Positions 27,905 through 37,777 of a DNA stretch of 64,000 nt are shown piece after piece; position 1 is the first letter of the stretch, and each line of letters starts with the position of its first letter. The DNA comes from CAWKMN01 sp963850765 (GTDB lineage Bacteria > Chloroflexota > Anaerolineae > Aggregatilineales > Aggregatilineaceae). Where the stretch lies: assembly GCA_963850765.1 (NCBI GenBank), contig CAWKMN010000009.1, positions 1 to 64,000 of the forward strand, given 5' to 3'. A program made the position numbers and the translations under genes. The notes under the pieces were generated by a model. It had not been told where the DNA came from, did not search any database, and worked only from the letters and a program-made list of their open reading frames with translations.

Positions 27905-27985
27905 TAATATCTATCCGCTTTTTCTCTTGCTTTTCCCTTGTTCTTCTCTGTGGGCTCTGTGTCCTCTGTGGTAAAATGTCTTTCT
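27905..27985. repeat. Class D TCTGTG-rich repeat
   Basis: The stretch ends GTGTCCTCTGTGGTAAAATG and parallels 7231-7335. It precedes the Uma2 gene on its upstream side. Confidence 0.5.
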
Positions 27986-28469
27986 ATTCCTCATCCGATC
28001 CGCTGAACAGGCTGCGATGCAGCGCCCACTGCACCGACCACGCGCCCTCGATATAGTCCAGGCACACGGTGCTCGACGTGGCGAACCAGACCGGCGTGCT
28101 GTCGCGGTTGATCAGCAGCATGGCCGCGGTCAGACGCTCCATGAACGGGTTGTGCCCCACCAGCATGACCGGCTGCACTTCCAGGTGCAGATCGCGCGCC
28201 AGGTCGTCCACGGGATCGGCATAATGCAGGCCGCGCACCGCATTCACGCCGCCTGCGGGCTTCAGGTGGGTGCCGAAGATCTCCGCGGTTTCGCGCGCGC
28301 GGACCAGCCCGCTGTGCCGGATCTCATGCACCTGCATGCCCGCCCCCGCGATAAAGCGGGCAATCGCTTCGACATCGGCCCGGCCGCGCTTGGTGAGCGG
28401 CCGCTCGGCGTCGGTGGGGATGGTGGGATCTTTGGATGCTTTGCCGTGCCGGACCAGGATCACTCGCAT
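27984..28469 (-). CDS. sixA: Phosphohistidine phosphatase SixA-like
   Basis: The histidine-phosphatase branch starts MRVILVRHGKASKD with the catalytic RHG, has PLTKRGRADVEAIARF, SGLVRARETAEIFG, and the second catalytic histidine in MLVGHNPFMERL. SixA removes phosphate from histidine on phosphotransfer proteins, and in E. coli from the PTS-Ntr protein NPr. The frame is open to 28526 but an ATG at 28469 with GGAGAAAGC upstream gives the family start. It lies 13 bases after the nuclease-fold gene and is probably co-transcribed. Confidence 0.9.
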   Translation of the reverse strand: MRVILVRHGKASKDPTIPTDAERPLTKRGRADVEAIARFIAGAGMQVHEIRHSGLVRARETAEIFGTHLKPAGGVNAVRGLHYADPVDDLARDLHLEVQPVMLVGHNPFMERLTAAMLLINRDSTPVWFATSSTVCLDYIEGAWSVQWALHRSLFSGSDEE

Positions 28470-28482
28470 CGTGCTTTCTCCT

Positions 28483-28953
28483 CTATTCAGGCTGCCACGG
28501 ACGCCGCCGCCCGCGCACCGGCGCACGCTTGAGCGGCTCCTCGTCGGGGAGCACGCGGATCGCCTCCCAGAACGCCTCGTGTGTCAGCGGCTCGAAGCCT
28601 TTGGTGTTGACCCGGTAGGCGTCCTTTTTCATGTAGAGGAACAGGCGCTCGCCACGCTCGGTGCGCAGCTGGCTGGCCGCAAGCGGCAGCAGCAGATCGT
28701 CACGCGCCTCGAAGCGCCCCTTGACCTCCACCCAGCACTTCAGATCGGGCAGGTAAAAGTCGATCAGGTAGCGCCCGCCGCCGACGCGCTCCGGTTCGTA
28801 CTGCCACGCGATCTCGCGGCGATCCAGTTCTTTGGCGAACTCGACCTCAAACAGCGAGCGCATATACGCGCCGTGATAGACGCTTTCCACTGCGATCTGG
28901 CGGCGCGGTCCGCGTGCCACGTTGGGTCCACGCCGTTCCTTATTGGCCGTCAT
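28483..28953 (-). CDS. PD-(D/E)XK nuclease-like protein
   Basis: The 156-residue protein has the pattern of phage-type and DUF559/VSR-like endonuclease folds: SLFEVEFAKELDRREIAWQYEP (in part, with a helix Glu), YLIDFYLPDLKCWVEVKGRF with Asp and Glu-x-Lys. The basic, Arg-rich ends suggest nucleic acid binding. Whether it is active or housekeeping is unknown. It sits upstream of sixA on the same strand. Target and partner are not evident. Family assignment rests on the motif alone. Confidence 0.7.
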   Translation of the reverse strand: MTANKERRGPNVARGPRRQIAVESVYHGAYMRSLFEVEFAKELDRREIAWQYEPERVGGGRYLIDFYLPDLKCWVEVKGRFEARDDLLLPLAASQLRTERGERLFLYMKKDAYRVNTKGFEPLTHEAFWEAIRVLPDEEPLKRAPVRGRRRPWQPE

Positions 28954-29031
28954 GATCTGTGCTCCCGCTGAACGTGTATGTCGATCTTACCAGCAAATGC
29001 CTCGCAGGCTCAATACTAAGTCGCTGCCGCA

Positions 29032-30139
29032 CTACTCCAAATCGATGATCGCCACCGCATTGATCCCGCTGCCCAGTGCTTCAAAGCCCGTGAAGACCAG
29101 CCGCGTCCCGTCCGGCGTCAGGAAAAGAACAGGCATGGGCGACGCTGGCGCAGGATCAAGGTCCGCAGTGAGGGGAACCGGCGGCAGGTTCAGATCGGTG
29201 ATTTTCCCGGCTTCCCACTGCTTGATCATGGCGGCCTCTTTATCGAACCAGAAGATCCGGCTGCCGTCCGGTAACATGGCAGGTTCAAAGCGCGTCGCGA
29301 CCTCGATGGTCTGCGTTTCCGCCCCGCTGGTCGCATCGACAAAATGAAGGATGCCTTCGCGCCGGTTCAGGTAAACGATGGTCGAGCCGTCCGCCAAATA
29401 GTTCACCCGCACTGATATCGAGCATGGGCTGGGTATTTTCCGTATCGACCAGCAGAGTCGGCTCGTGTGTCGTCAGATCCCAGCGCCAGATGCGCCCATA
29501 AGAGGTTACAGCCGCGAGTGTTTCGCCATCGGGGGCGACGTCCAGGCCGATCACGCCATTGGCGGGGCTGCTTTCGACCTGTGCGCGAAATTCACCATAT
29601 GTCGCGTAACGGTCCATCATCAGGGCCGTCATATAGCCCGTCGTCAGATCCCACTGCCCGATCTGGGTGTAGGTCGTGGACATGTTGGCGATCAGGGTAT
29701 TGTTATCGGGCAGCAGGGCGAGCGCGCGCATACCAGGATAGCCCCATAGCTGGCTGATCATGGTATGGCTCGCCACATCCCACAGGAATACCTCGCCGTT
29801 GCCATGTGCTGACACAAGCCGCGTGCTGTCGGGTGAGAATGCCACCGCCCAGGCGTGATCGCTGAAGCCGAGCAGCCACGACACCTCGCCGCTGTCCAGA
29901 TCCACCAATTGGATCGGCAGGTGTTCGGGAATCACCTCATAATCGTTGTGGAAATTGACGTTGTCGAACACAGCCAGCGTGTGGCCATCGGGCGACAATT
30001 CCGCGATGAGCAGTTCCCCCATCACCGGAACAACCCTCACAGCCGGATCGTCCTGCGCGCCGGCACTTCCCGGCAGCGCGGCCCCGATCAGCAGCGCGGC
30101 AATGATCACAAACAGGATAATTCCTCTACGCTTGAACAT
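29032..30139 (-). CDS. Secreted WD40-like beta-propeller protein (one frameshift)
   Basis: A signal peptide (MFKRRGIILFVIIAALLIGAAL, in part) starts at 30139. The mature chain has WD-type blades such as LLIAELSPDGHTLAVFDN, AWAVAFSPDSTRLVSAHGNG with EVFLWDVASHTMI, and GLDVAPDGETLAAV with GRIWRWDLTTHEP. Near 29410 one shift occurs, and the last blades (ILHFVDATSG, MLPDGSRIFWFD, LTPDGTRLVFTGF) lie in another frame and end IIDLE. It is probably an extracytoplasmic protein-interaction scaffold. No partner is adjacent. The open frame upstream of 30139 overlaps a repeat and is not coding. Confidence 0.75.
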
Positions 30140-30174
30140 ATTCAGCCTCCTCAAAGCGATCAGCGAACAGTTTA

Positions 30175-30325
30175 CCTCACCCCGGCGGGCGTCCCGCAGG
30201 CGGGCTGCCCGCTTTCCCCTCTCCACGCGCGGAGAGGGGACTTGCTCGAGTGCCAGCACTCCGCTCCATCCGTTTTCAGGGCGGGGAAGCAATAAAAACT
30301 CAGAACTAAAAACTCAAGACTAATG
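30175..30325. repeat. Class A repeat followed by a 7-nt array
   Basis: CCCCTCTCC..GGAGAGGGG arms lie at 30216-30240. At 30297-30325 come ACTCAGA, ACTAAAA and ACTCAAG units, the class E array. Confidence 0.55.
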
Positions 30326-30341
30326 ATTGTTTACTTCATTA

Positions 30342-31042
30342 TCACGCCGAGAAGGGGTATCGCGCCAGCACACGCACGACGTCGTGCGACATATACCAGT
30401 CGTTGAAGGTGAACTCGGCTGCGTCCGCCGTGAACGTGCCCAAGTCGCGGGTGCGCGCTGCTTCGAGATAGCGGATCAGCGCCGGGAGATTCTCCGGCTG
30501 TGACTGGAAGCGCAAAATCGTGGAATGGGCGGTGACGATCCGGTAGCGGCGGTCGAGGGATCCCCCAGGTCCGCGCGTGTGAGGGATTTGCGCAGCCGGT
30601 CGCGCAGAGCGTTCAGCGCGTCGTGTTCAGCCTGCCCGCAGACGAACACGCTGTCCGGGCTGGCGGTTACGCCGCTGAAGTGAATCGAGATCGGTTTGAC
30701 GTGTGCAAACAGATCACCCAGCACGGCACGATACCTGTCCAGCGGGATCGCGTCGAGGCTAAACCCGGCGGAGGCGCTGATCAGCGAGAGAATGGTGATG
30801 TGCAGCTCATCCGGGCGGTAGATGTGCTGGCCGGGCGCGAGCGCGCGCAGCTCGTCCATCACGCCGCTGATGCGCGCGATCATGTCCGGGGTGGGGCGGA
30901 TGACGACCGTGATCCCGCGCCGGGTGTCCGCGCCCCGGTTGAGCAGGTGCGGATCGGTCCTGACGCAGCCGGTCGCAAACAAGGCCTGCGCGTCGGCCCA
31001 GAGCCGGTCATAGATCAGTTGGGCGGTGGGGAGGTCGGTCAT
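30342..31042 (-). CDS. 2H phosphoesterase, 2'-5' RNA ligase-like (one frameshift)
   Basis: Two H-x-T motifs mark this family of cyclic-nucleotide and RNA 2H enzymes: ELHITILSL and, after a shift near 30555, TAHSTILRFQSQPE. The start MTDLPTAQLIYDRLW is at 31042. The C-terminus (ADAAEFTFNDWYMSHDVVRV, in part) ends at the TGA at 30342-30344. RNA end modification or small-molecule phosphoesterase are both possible; neighbours do not help. A proper frame on both sides and both His-x-Thr motifs make gene and fold secure. Confidence 0.75.
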
Positions 31043-31067
31043 GCAGAAATTGAAGATCTTTCGCGCG

Positions 31068-32198
31068 CTAAAACGGACACACATCGGTCAGCGTATACGA
31101 GCGGTTAGCCGCGCCGCAGCTGTTGAGCGGGCCGGTCACGTTGACCGCTGCCCCGGCGGTGATCGCCTGAGCGCAGGCAGCGTGGCGTGGATACGTCAGC
31201 GCGCGCTGCTCGATTCTTCGCGCAGCGCCAGCACGTAATCCATCCCATTCCAATCCCACGTATCGATCACGCTGCGCCCCGGCCCGGTCAGGCTGCTGTC
31301 TGGCGCATTGATGTTGGCCGTCAGTTCAAGCACGCCGTCGCCGTCGATATCCGCGATGCCGATCCGCCCGTTGATGGCGACAATCTGGCCGTTGTTCAGC
31401 TCCTCGAACGCCCCGACGATGGCGTTCCACGACAGGATTTTGCCCTCTTTGTAGCAGCTTGTGCCATTGCACGTCTCGGTGAAGTAGACCAGCTCGTTTT
31501 TGACGTCGGTATTCATATCGCCCACGCGCAGCAGTTCCGGCAGGGCCAACCCAGGATTGAACTGGGATTTGTACAGCAGGCGATAGCCGCCGGCCTCGCA
31601 GCCATAGACGAGAAGCTGACCGGCGTTGAGCAGCGCCTCTTCATTGTAGGTCGTGGGATTGTACAGCGTGACGATCACTTCGAGCACGCCGTCGCCCGTG
31701 ATGTCGGTGTTGGCCTGCACGACGCCCCCCTTATCCGTGATCGCGCCCCAGTTGCGCAGGGTGGCTTCAAGCACGGTCGCCGGTCCGCCCGCCGACAGGT
31801 AGCGCCCGATCACGATGCTGGTGTCGTTAAAGTCCGACGGGGGCGGCGGTGGGGGTGGCGCACCCATACCGGGCATTGGTCGGCTGGAAGTACGGTGCAG
31901 GCGGCGGCGCGGCAGCAGTCAACGTAGCGGCCTGGATGGTCGCGATTGCGGCGGTCGCGGTGGCGTTTGGCCCGACCGGGTTGCCGACTCCACCGGGCGT
32001 TGGGGTGGCGGGCTGCACGTACTGGCCGGTGGGCGTGATCAGCCAGACGGACAGTTTGCCGCCGGGCGTGGCCGTCGAAAAGACCCGGCTGGTGGGCGTG
32101 GGCGCTTCGCGGTCCCCAATCACATCGGCGACCGGGCCGCACGCCGCGATCAGCGCGCTCAGCAGCAGGGCAGTGCAGAGATACAGGCGTTTGGTCAT
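31068..32198 (-). CDS. Lipoprotein with VCBS/FG-GAP-like calcium-loop repeats (two frameshifts)
   Basis: Lipoprotein signal MTKRLYLCTALLLSALIAAC, then a Thr/Pro-rich linker. The body has repeated D-x-D-G-D-G-type loops: TDITGDGVLEVIVTL, VGDMNTDVKNELVYF and IADIDGDGVLELTANI, like FG-GAP/VCBS units that bind calcium in beta-propellers. Shifts lie near 31878 and 31200; the last part ends GAANRSYTLTDVCPF at 31068. Likely anchored outside the membrane as part of a surface-binding or adhesive system. It is next to another lipoprotein of related style on the same strand. Confidence 0.7.
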
Positions 32199-32229
32199 GC
32201 GGGTAGTATAGCGCGCGGGGCGCATCGCG

Positions 32230-32562
32230 CCAGTGGGGGGAATTAGCCTCACCCCCGGCCTTCAATGGCCCTGGAAAATGATGCAGATACCGTTTTTTGT
32301 AGGGGCGGGTTAACAAACCCGCCCTGTTTTCAAAAGATTTACGCCATTTTATCGGTTCTTGCCGTTAGCTTAACCTCACCCCCCGTCCCCCTCTCCACAC
32401 GCGGAGAGGGGGAGCCGCTGGCGAGCGCACTGTTCTCGTATGGGCGGGTTAACAACCCCGCCCTGGGCCGATCTGCCGGGCCGTCCTTGCACGCGGACGA
32501 GGCAACCAACACGAAGGGGCGTATCGCAATACGCCCCTACAAAATGCTTGATATGGTTAGGG
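32230..32562. repeat. Repeat block of classes A and C
   Basis: Class C palindromes GGGCGGGTTAACAAACCCGCC (32303-32323) and GGGCGTATCGCAATACGCCCC (32518-32538) flank a class A repeat (32374-32420) and another class C-like copy (32440-32464). Nothing else is in the gap. Confidence 0.6.
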
Positions 32563-32570
32563 TAGCTTGC

Positions 32571-33785
32571 TTAGAACACCGGCTCCAGCCAGAAGCTCGT
32601 CAGGTCACCTTCGGCGGTCCATCCGACCGTGCCGTTATAGTTGACCTGCCACCACATCCAGCCTTCCATACCGCACTCCGGCCCACCGATCACGGCAATT
32701 GCCGTCCCGCCAGGAATTTCGGTGATCACCTCGCCATCCGTGCCGGGCGTGAGACGCAGCCGGTTCGGAAGTCCAGGCGTGACGCGAGCCGTCATGCCGG
32801 GCAGAAGCTGCGACACATGCGACGACGGGCAGACCAGCGGCTCGGTCCAGAAGGTCCCCGCCTGACCTTCGGCGGTCCAGCCGGTCACACCGTTATAGAT
32901 GACCTGCCACCAGTTATACCCATCCGCACACTGCGGACCCTGGATCACGCGGAACATACCGCCGCCACCGATCTGCCCGATGACCACGCTGCCTGCACCA
33001 GTGCCGGGCTGCGAGCGCAGCGCATTCCCCAGGCCGGGCAGAACACGACCCGTGCGGCCCGCTTGCAGGCGGGTTGGCATGGTGCAGCCCTGCACCGCGT
33101 AGGGTTCGATCCAGTAGGTGAGGCCCTGGCCTTCGGCGGTCCAGCCGGGCACGCCGTTATAGTTGATCTGCCACCAGTAAAATCCATCGGCGCACTGCGG
33201 ACCTGCCAGCACGGTGAAGACACTGCCGCCGGGGATCTCGCCGATCACGATACTGCCCAGGCCGCGGCCCGGCAGCGTGCGCAGCGCGTTCGAAGAGCCC
33301 AGGGACCACGCGCCCCTGAGCGCCAACCGTCAGGCGCGGCGGCAGCGTGCAGACAATGACAGGCGGCGTATTGGTGACGATGATGACATTCGGAATATAG
33401 AGCAGTTGGCCGACCTGGATCACGTTCGCATTGCTCAGGCAGTTGCCATTTGCGAGCTGCGTGGCCGTGGTGCCGGTCCGCTGCGCGATGTTCCCCACCG
33501 TATCCCCTGCGACGACGCGGTACGGGATCCAGCCGGCTGGAGGCACGCACGGCTGCGAACCGGTGGCCGGGTGGCCGCCGTCGATGTCGCGGTTGGTGCG
33601 ACCGTGGCCGTCGGCCCAACTGTGGCGGTACCCATTGGCGTGGCGGTGACGAAGACAAAGGTGGTTGGGATCACGGTAGGGCGATTCCCGCCGTTATTGT
33701 CGCCGTCACTTGTCAGGCTGCACGCTGCCGGTATGATCAGCAGCACCGCCAGCAGCAGCAGTTTGGCGCTCAATCGTGTGAACAT
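32571..33785 (-). CDS. Lipoprotein with one LysM and three SH3b domains (frameshifted)
   Basis: The lipoprotein signal is MFTRLSAKLLLLAVLLIIPAAC in part. After a Thr/Pro-rich spacer comes a LysM domain (YRVVAGDTVGNIAQRTGTT, VIQVGQLLYIPN). Three SH3b repeats of about 80 residues follow, each with an LR..PG core and an NYNG..GWTAEG turn (in units at about 33265-33095, 33050-32830 and 32800-32575). Shifts near 33530 and 33300 split it. LysM and SH3b domains bind peptidoglycan. No hydrolase domain is present, so this is a wall-binding protein. Confidence 0.75.
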
Positions 33786-33916
33786 GGTCTCCCCATTTTC
33801 TCCCTGCGGATGGTTGGTGAAGAGTGGCGCAGGGCACTAATAAAGTATTATACGATTTACCGGCTGATGCCAATTGAACGCTTACCTGACCGGATACCGA
33901 CGCTAGGCCAACGTCT

Positions 33917-34736
33917 ATGCCACGACGTAAGGACCGCCCCGAAGGCCAACCCACACGCGGCAAGACGGCACGCAACCGCCTGCGCCGCGTGGATACCTTT
34001 CTGCTGCTCTACGACAGCGCCCTCGTCCGCCGTCAGGATCCGCACGCCTTTTACGTGGATCTGGGATACGGCGCGGAGCCATTCACCACGCTCGAAAGCG
34101 CGGACCGGCTGCGCGTCATCAACCCGGCGCTGCCTGTGCTCGGCGTCGAGATCGATCCCGAACGGATCGCCCGCGCCGCGCCCTACGCCGACGATCAGAC
34201 TCAATTCCGGCTGGGCGGGTTTAACCTGCCGCTGCTGCCCGGCGAATCCGCCGGATCATCCGCGCGCTGAACGTGCTCCGCCAGTATGACGAAGCCGATG
34301 TGATCCCGGCGTGGCAGACGATGGGGCGGGCGCTGCTGCCCGGCGGCCTGCTGATCGAGGGCACGTCCGATCCGTATGGGCGCGTCCTGACGGCGAATCT
34401 GCTGCGCCGTGTCGGGGACCATCTGCGCTACGAGGGGCTGCTGTTCAGCACGAATTTCCGCTGGGGATTCGCGCCGGGGATCTTCAGCCCGTGCTGCCCA
34501 AGAACTGTATTCACCGCATGGTGCCCGGCGAAAAGATCGACACGATGATGACCGCGTGGAACGAGGCAATCCGCGCCACTGTCGCCCACAAAGAATGGGG
34601 GCTGCGCCAGTGGTTCGCCGCCAGCGCCCACGCGCTTGCCGCTCAAAGTTACCCGCTGGAACTGCGCCGCACGTTTTTACGGCGCGGCTACCTGCTGTGG
34701 AAGGATTCGCCCGGCGCGCTAACCTATGGGCTCTAG
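33917..34736 (+). CDS. Class I SAM-dependent methyltransferase-like protein (two frameshifts)
   Basis: Starts MPRRKDRPEGQPTRGKTARN (a basic N-terminus), then FYVDLGYGAEPFTTLESADRL in part and LPVLGVEIDPERI, the usual SAM-binding motif I and acidic motif II. After a shift near 34250 it continues DEADVIPAWQTMGRALLPGGLLIEG and, after one near 34490, KNCIHRMVPGEKIDTMM and SYPLELRRTFLRRGYLLW. The middle ALLPGGLLIEG is the post-motif III strand. Substrate is unknown. Its stop at 34736 is 75 bases from the next gene on the same strand. Confidence 0.7.
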
Positions 34737-34810
34737 CCATCCGAACAACCAAATAAGCCTCGCCGCATCTAACCAGCAGTCACGGTGAGAACATCAAGGA
34801 GAAGGTTCGG

Positions 34811-35047
34811 ATGAACGCGTTATTTTCGTTTCTGGCGAGTATGAATGGCCGCATCGTGCGGATTGTTGCGGGCGTGGTGCTGATTTTGATCGGCGTGCTG
34901 GTGCTGGACAGCCCGGCCAGTTATATCGTGGAATTGATCGGACTGGTCCCGCTGCTGGCGGGCGTGTTTGATTATTGCGTGTTCGCGCCTGTGTTCGGCC
35001 TGCCGTTCCCTGGCGACGCACTCCGCGACACGCTGCGGCGGCGGTAG
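34811..35047 (+). CDS. YgaP-like DUF2892 membrane protein
   Basis: The 78-residue product has two hydrophobic helices (IVRIVAGVVLILIGVLVL and YIVELIGLVPLLAGVF) and ends with a CVFAPVFGLPFPG segment as in the DUF2892 domain of YgaP-like proteins. AGGAGAAGG before the ATG is a good ribosome site. Function is unknown; the domain often accompanies rhodanese, but no rhodanese is present here. Confidence 0.8.
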   Translation: MNALFSFLASMNGRIVRIVAGVVLILIGVLVLDSPASYIVELIGLVPLLAGVFDYCVFAPVFGLPFPGDALRDTLRRR

Positions 35048-35067
35048 CCTGTATCGCAAGCATGTTT

Positions 35068-35105
35068 TTTGTAGGGAGCGGGTTAACAAACCCGCCCTGG
35101 GCGAC
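35068..35105. repeat. Class C palindrome
   Basis: GTAGGGAGCGGGTTAACAAACCCGCC followed by CTGGGCGACCC shows the GGTTAACAAACC core. It lies between convergent genes. I quote it as positions 35071-35105 only in part. Confidence 0.5.
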
Positions 35106-35144
35106 CCGCGGGCCTCCCGTACAGATCTCTCGAAGGCTGCTCCG

Positions 35145-35967
35145 CTATCCCGCCTCCTCGACCCGATCCAGCCACTCGGACACCAGCGCGCGGAACAGCC
35201 CGTCCTGCTCTATCGCCAGGAAGTGCCCGGCACGATCCAGCACGGCGAACGTCGCGCGCGTGAATTGGTCGAGCAGATCCCATGCCTGCCTGTACCCGCA
35301 TACGTTATCCTGCCGCCCCGGTGAGTAATCAGCGTGGGCCGGTCAAACACGACGCGGCCAGAGATCGGCCTCAAACGAGAACTGCTCGATCTGCCGGATT
35401 CGCTTAAGGAACTCGTGATCCGCCATGCTGATAGCGGGCAGGATGTCGCGCTGCCACGCCTCGACCACCCGGCGGCTCTGCGCGACGACAATCGGTTCCA
35501 TGGCCTGACGCAGCGCCGGCTCGATCTCGGCCATCAGCTCCTCATCCCGCCGGATGACGGTCAGCGTAGGCAGGTCGCGGCGAGCCTCGTCCATAATCAC
35601 CGCCGGGACCGTCATCAGCACGCCGTCGATCCGTGCGCCTTGGCGATAAACCAGCCCGCGCGCCAGATAGCCACCATAGGATAGGCCCGCCACACTGTAG
35701 CGCTGGCCGGGGATCAGCCGGTCGATGAACTGCATCACCACGTCCAGCATGTGATCCTCGCTGGTGATGGCGCTCGATCCCGGCGTTTTGCCCATCCCCG
35801 GCAGGTCAGGATAGATCCGCTGCCAGCCGGGGCGCTGCTCGAACACCGGCTCCATATCCGCTTTCATGCTGCGATGGTCGGTCGGCATCCCGTGCAGCAT
35901 GATCAGCGGTCGGCCTTCGCCCACAAACTCATAATCAGACGGTCGTGCTATCGAGTTTGCATTCCAC
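35145..35967 (-). CDS. Alpha/beta-fold hydrolase (two or three frameshifts)
   Basis: The motif order is that of alpha/beta hydrolases: PLIMLHGMPTDHRSM (oxyanion loop), YPDLPGMGKTPG, the nucleophile elbow SVAGLSYGGYLARG, then the acid and histidine (VLDRAGHFLAIEQ) near the end. The start is a GTG at 35967: an AGGAGG box lies six bases before it, and the first residues MECKLDSTTV join DYEFVGEGR after one extra base. Further shifts near 35345 and 35290. The Ser-Asp-His set survives, so sequence error is likely. Substrate is unknown. Confidence 0.75.
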
Positions 35968-36025
35968 GGCTCGCCTCCTCTGCGCGAATGAACAGCACGA
36001 TCGTTCTATTGTACACCGGAACTCT

Positions 36026-36054
36026 TTGACAGGTGTCTCTCCCTTCTTTACAAT
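36026..36054 (+). promoter_or_regulatory. Sigma-70 promoter of the Fur-family gene
   Basis: TTGACA (36026-36031) and TACAAT (36049-36054) are separated by 17 bases, with the predicted start about 30 bases before the gene. The region lies in the divergent gap with the hydrolase. Confidence 0.8.
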
Positions 36055-36091
36055 CTCCGGTATTGAAAAACTTTTTCAGTTACGGACAGGT

Positions 36092-36526
36092 ATGGATCAC
36101 CACTTTGAGATGCTGGCGGACCAGTTCCGCACCGGGGGCCACAAGCTCACCCAGCCGCGCAGCGCGATTTTGCGGGTGCTGCTTGGCGCGGCGTGCCCAC
36201 TCTCGCCCGCCGAGATCCAGGCGCGCGGACAGGTGCTCTGTCACGAGTTGGGGCTGGTGACGGTCTACCGCACGCTCGAACTGATGGAGCAGATCGGCCT
36301 GGTGCGTCCGGTCCACCTCGCGGATAACTGCCACGGATACGCGCTGGCGACGCCCGGCCACACCCATCACCTGATCTGCGAGCGCTGTCACACCGTGATC
36401 GAGATCACCGGCTGCGAGTTAGGCGATTTTCTGGGCACCGTCGCCGCCCACACGGGCTACGCGATCACCGGCCACTGGCTGGAGATTGCCGGCGTGTGCG
36501 CGCAGTGCCAGCAGGAGGGGCGATGA
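36092..36526 (+). CDS. zur: Fur-family metal regulator, probably Zur
   Basis: The 144-residue protein has a winged helix (KLTQPRSAILRVLLGA, LGLVTVYRTLELMEQIGLV) and a metal domain with HTHHLICERCHTVIEI and a final CAQCQ, the two CxxC pairs of a structural zinc site. Such proteins repress zinc or iron uptake genes when metal is bound. It precedes the zinc ABC transporter genes, which is why I favour Zur over Fur; the regulatory metal is not proven. Ribosome site GGACAGG precedes the ATG at 36092, and a strong promoter is upstream. It is separated from znuA by a class B repeat. Confidence 0.85.
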   Translation: MDHHFEMLADQFRTGGHKLTQPRSAILRVLLGAACPLSPAEIQARGQVLCHELGLVTVYRTLELMEQIGLVRPVHLADNCHGYALATPGHTHHLICERCHTVIEITGCELGDFLGTVAAHTGYAITGHWLEIAGVCAQCQQEGR

Positions 36527-36557
36527 AACACTTCCCTTCAGTAACGAATATTGATTT

Positions 36558-36692
36558 AAAAGCCCGACGCGGGACGTTAAAACGCTCCGGCTATTGAGAA
36601 ATATAAGTCCACTAAAGGGGCTCTACGTGAGTCCCTTTAGTGGGCTTCCAGGCTTTGAGCATAGCCGCCCGGTTTTAACCGGCGGTGTTAGG
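36558..36692. repeat. Class B nested inverted repeat
   Basis: Outer arms GTTAAAACGCTCCGGCTA and ATAGCCGCCCGGTTTTAAC enclose an inner stem AAGTCCACTAAAGGGGCTC / GAGTCCCTTTAGTGGGCTT. It lies between zur and znuA and could fold into a long double-stem RNA. Copies at 38672-38820 and 40606-40716. Confidence 0.7.
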
Positions 36693-36710
36693 TCACCTCT
36701 CCGATGGATT

Positions 36711-37775
36711 TTGCGCGTCGCGATTGTGCTGCTCATGGTTTATTCGCTGCTCGTGCCCGCGTCAGCTCATGCACAGGACGAGCGCCTGCACGTCGTCGCG
36801 AGCTTCAGCATCCTGGCGGATGTGGTGGGGCAGGTGGCGGGCGATGCCGCCGACGTCGAGACGCTGATCCCGCTGGGCGCGGACCCGCATACGTTCGAGG
36901 CATCGGCGCAGAACGTCGTGACGCTGAGCGATGCCGACGTGGTGTTTATTGTCGGCCTAAACTTTGAGGCCGGGCTGCTGGATGTGCTCAACGAGGCCGC
37001 CGGGGATCGTGTGGTGCCGGTATCGGACTGCGTGGCGGTGCGCGAAGTCAGCCGCGAGATCGATCAGGATCATGCGGGCGAAGGCGATCATCACGCCGAC
37101 GAGTCCATCGCGACGACGAACACCCGGAAGCAGGCGTAACCTGCCAGTCTCACCACGATTCCGCCGATCACGTCTTTGGGGCGGGGCGCACCACGCCAGC
37201 GGATACGCTCGGCATGGCCTACGCGGGCGTGTGCCAGGATGTCTCCTGCGATCCGCATATATGGACCGATCCCGCCAACGTGGCGCTGTGGGCGCTGTCC
37301 ATCCGGGATACGCTGTCCGCACTCGATCCCGGACCATGCCGCGACCTACGCGGCCAACGCGGATGCTTATCTCGCGGAACTGGCCGCGCTGGACACCGAA
37401 CTGGCCGGGCTGATCGAGGCGATCCCGGCGGAACGGCGCGTCATCATGACCAACCATGCCTCGCTGAACTATTTCGCCGCGCGCTATGGGCTGCGGCTGG
37501 TCGGCGTGGTGATCCCCGGCGGCAGCACCACGTCGGAACCGTCCGTCGAGGATGTGCTCAATCTGATCGAGACGGTCAGAAACATGACGTCCGGGTGATT
37601 TTCACCGAATCGACCGTGCGCGAAGACTCGCGCAGCAGATCGCGGACGAAACCGGCGCGCGGATCGTCCAGCTTTACGAGGGCTCGCTCACGAGCCGGGC
37701 GGCCCGGCCTCCACGTATCTCGATTATATGCGCCTCACCGCGCAGACGATTCACGACGCGCTCAACGAGGGATAA
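36711..37775 (+). CDS. znuA: Zinc ABC transporter substrate-binding protein (frameshifted)
   Basis: The likely start is a TTG at 36711, giving a signal peptide MRVAIVLLMVYSLLVPASAHA, in part; an ATG at 36735 is the alternative. The mature protein has RLHVVASFSILADVVGQVAG, GADPHTFEASAQNV, a His/Asp-rich loop (DQDHAGEGDHHADE.. and a second part with HRDDEH and SHHDSADH after a shift near 37108), DPHIWTDPANV, TNHASLNYFAARYGL and TESTVREDL. The His-rich loop is typical of zinc-binding ZnuA. Shifts near 37108, 37330, 37590 and 37700. ZnuC begins 3 bases after the stop. Confidence 0.85.
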
Positions 37776-37777
37776 AC

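Noticed and set aside
27343..28953. Uma2 and PD-(D/E)XK genes as a defence island
   Set aside because: They flank sixA, a housekeeping phosphatase, and have no methylase, helicase or known defence partner.
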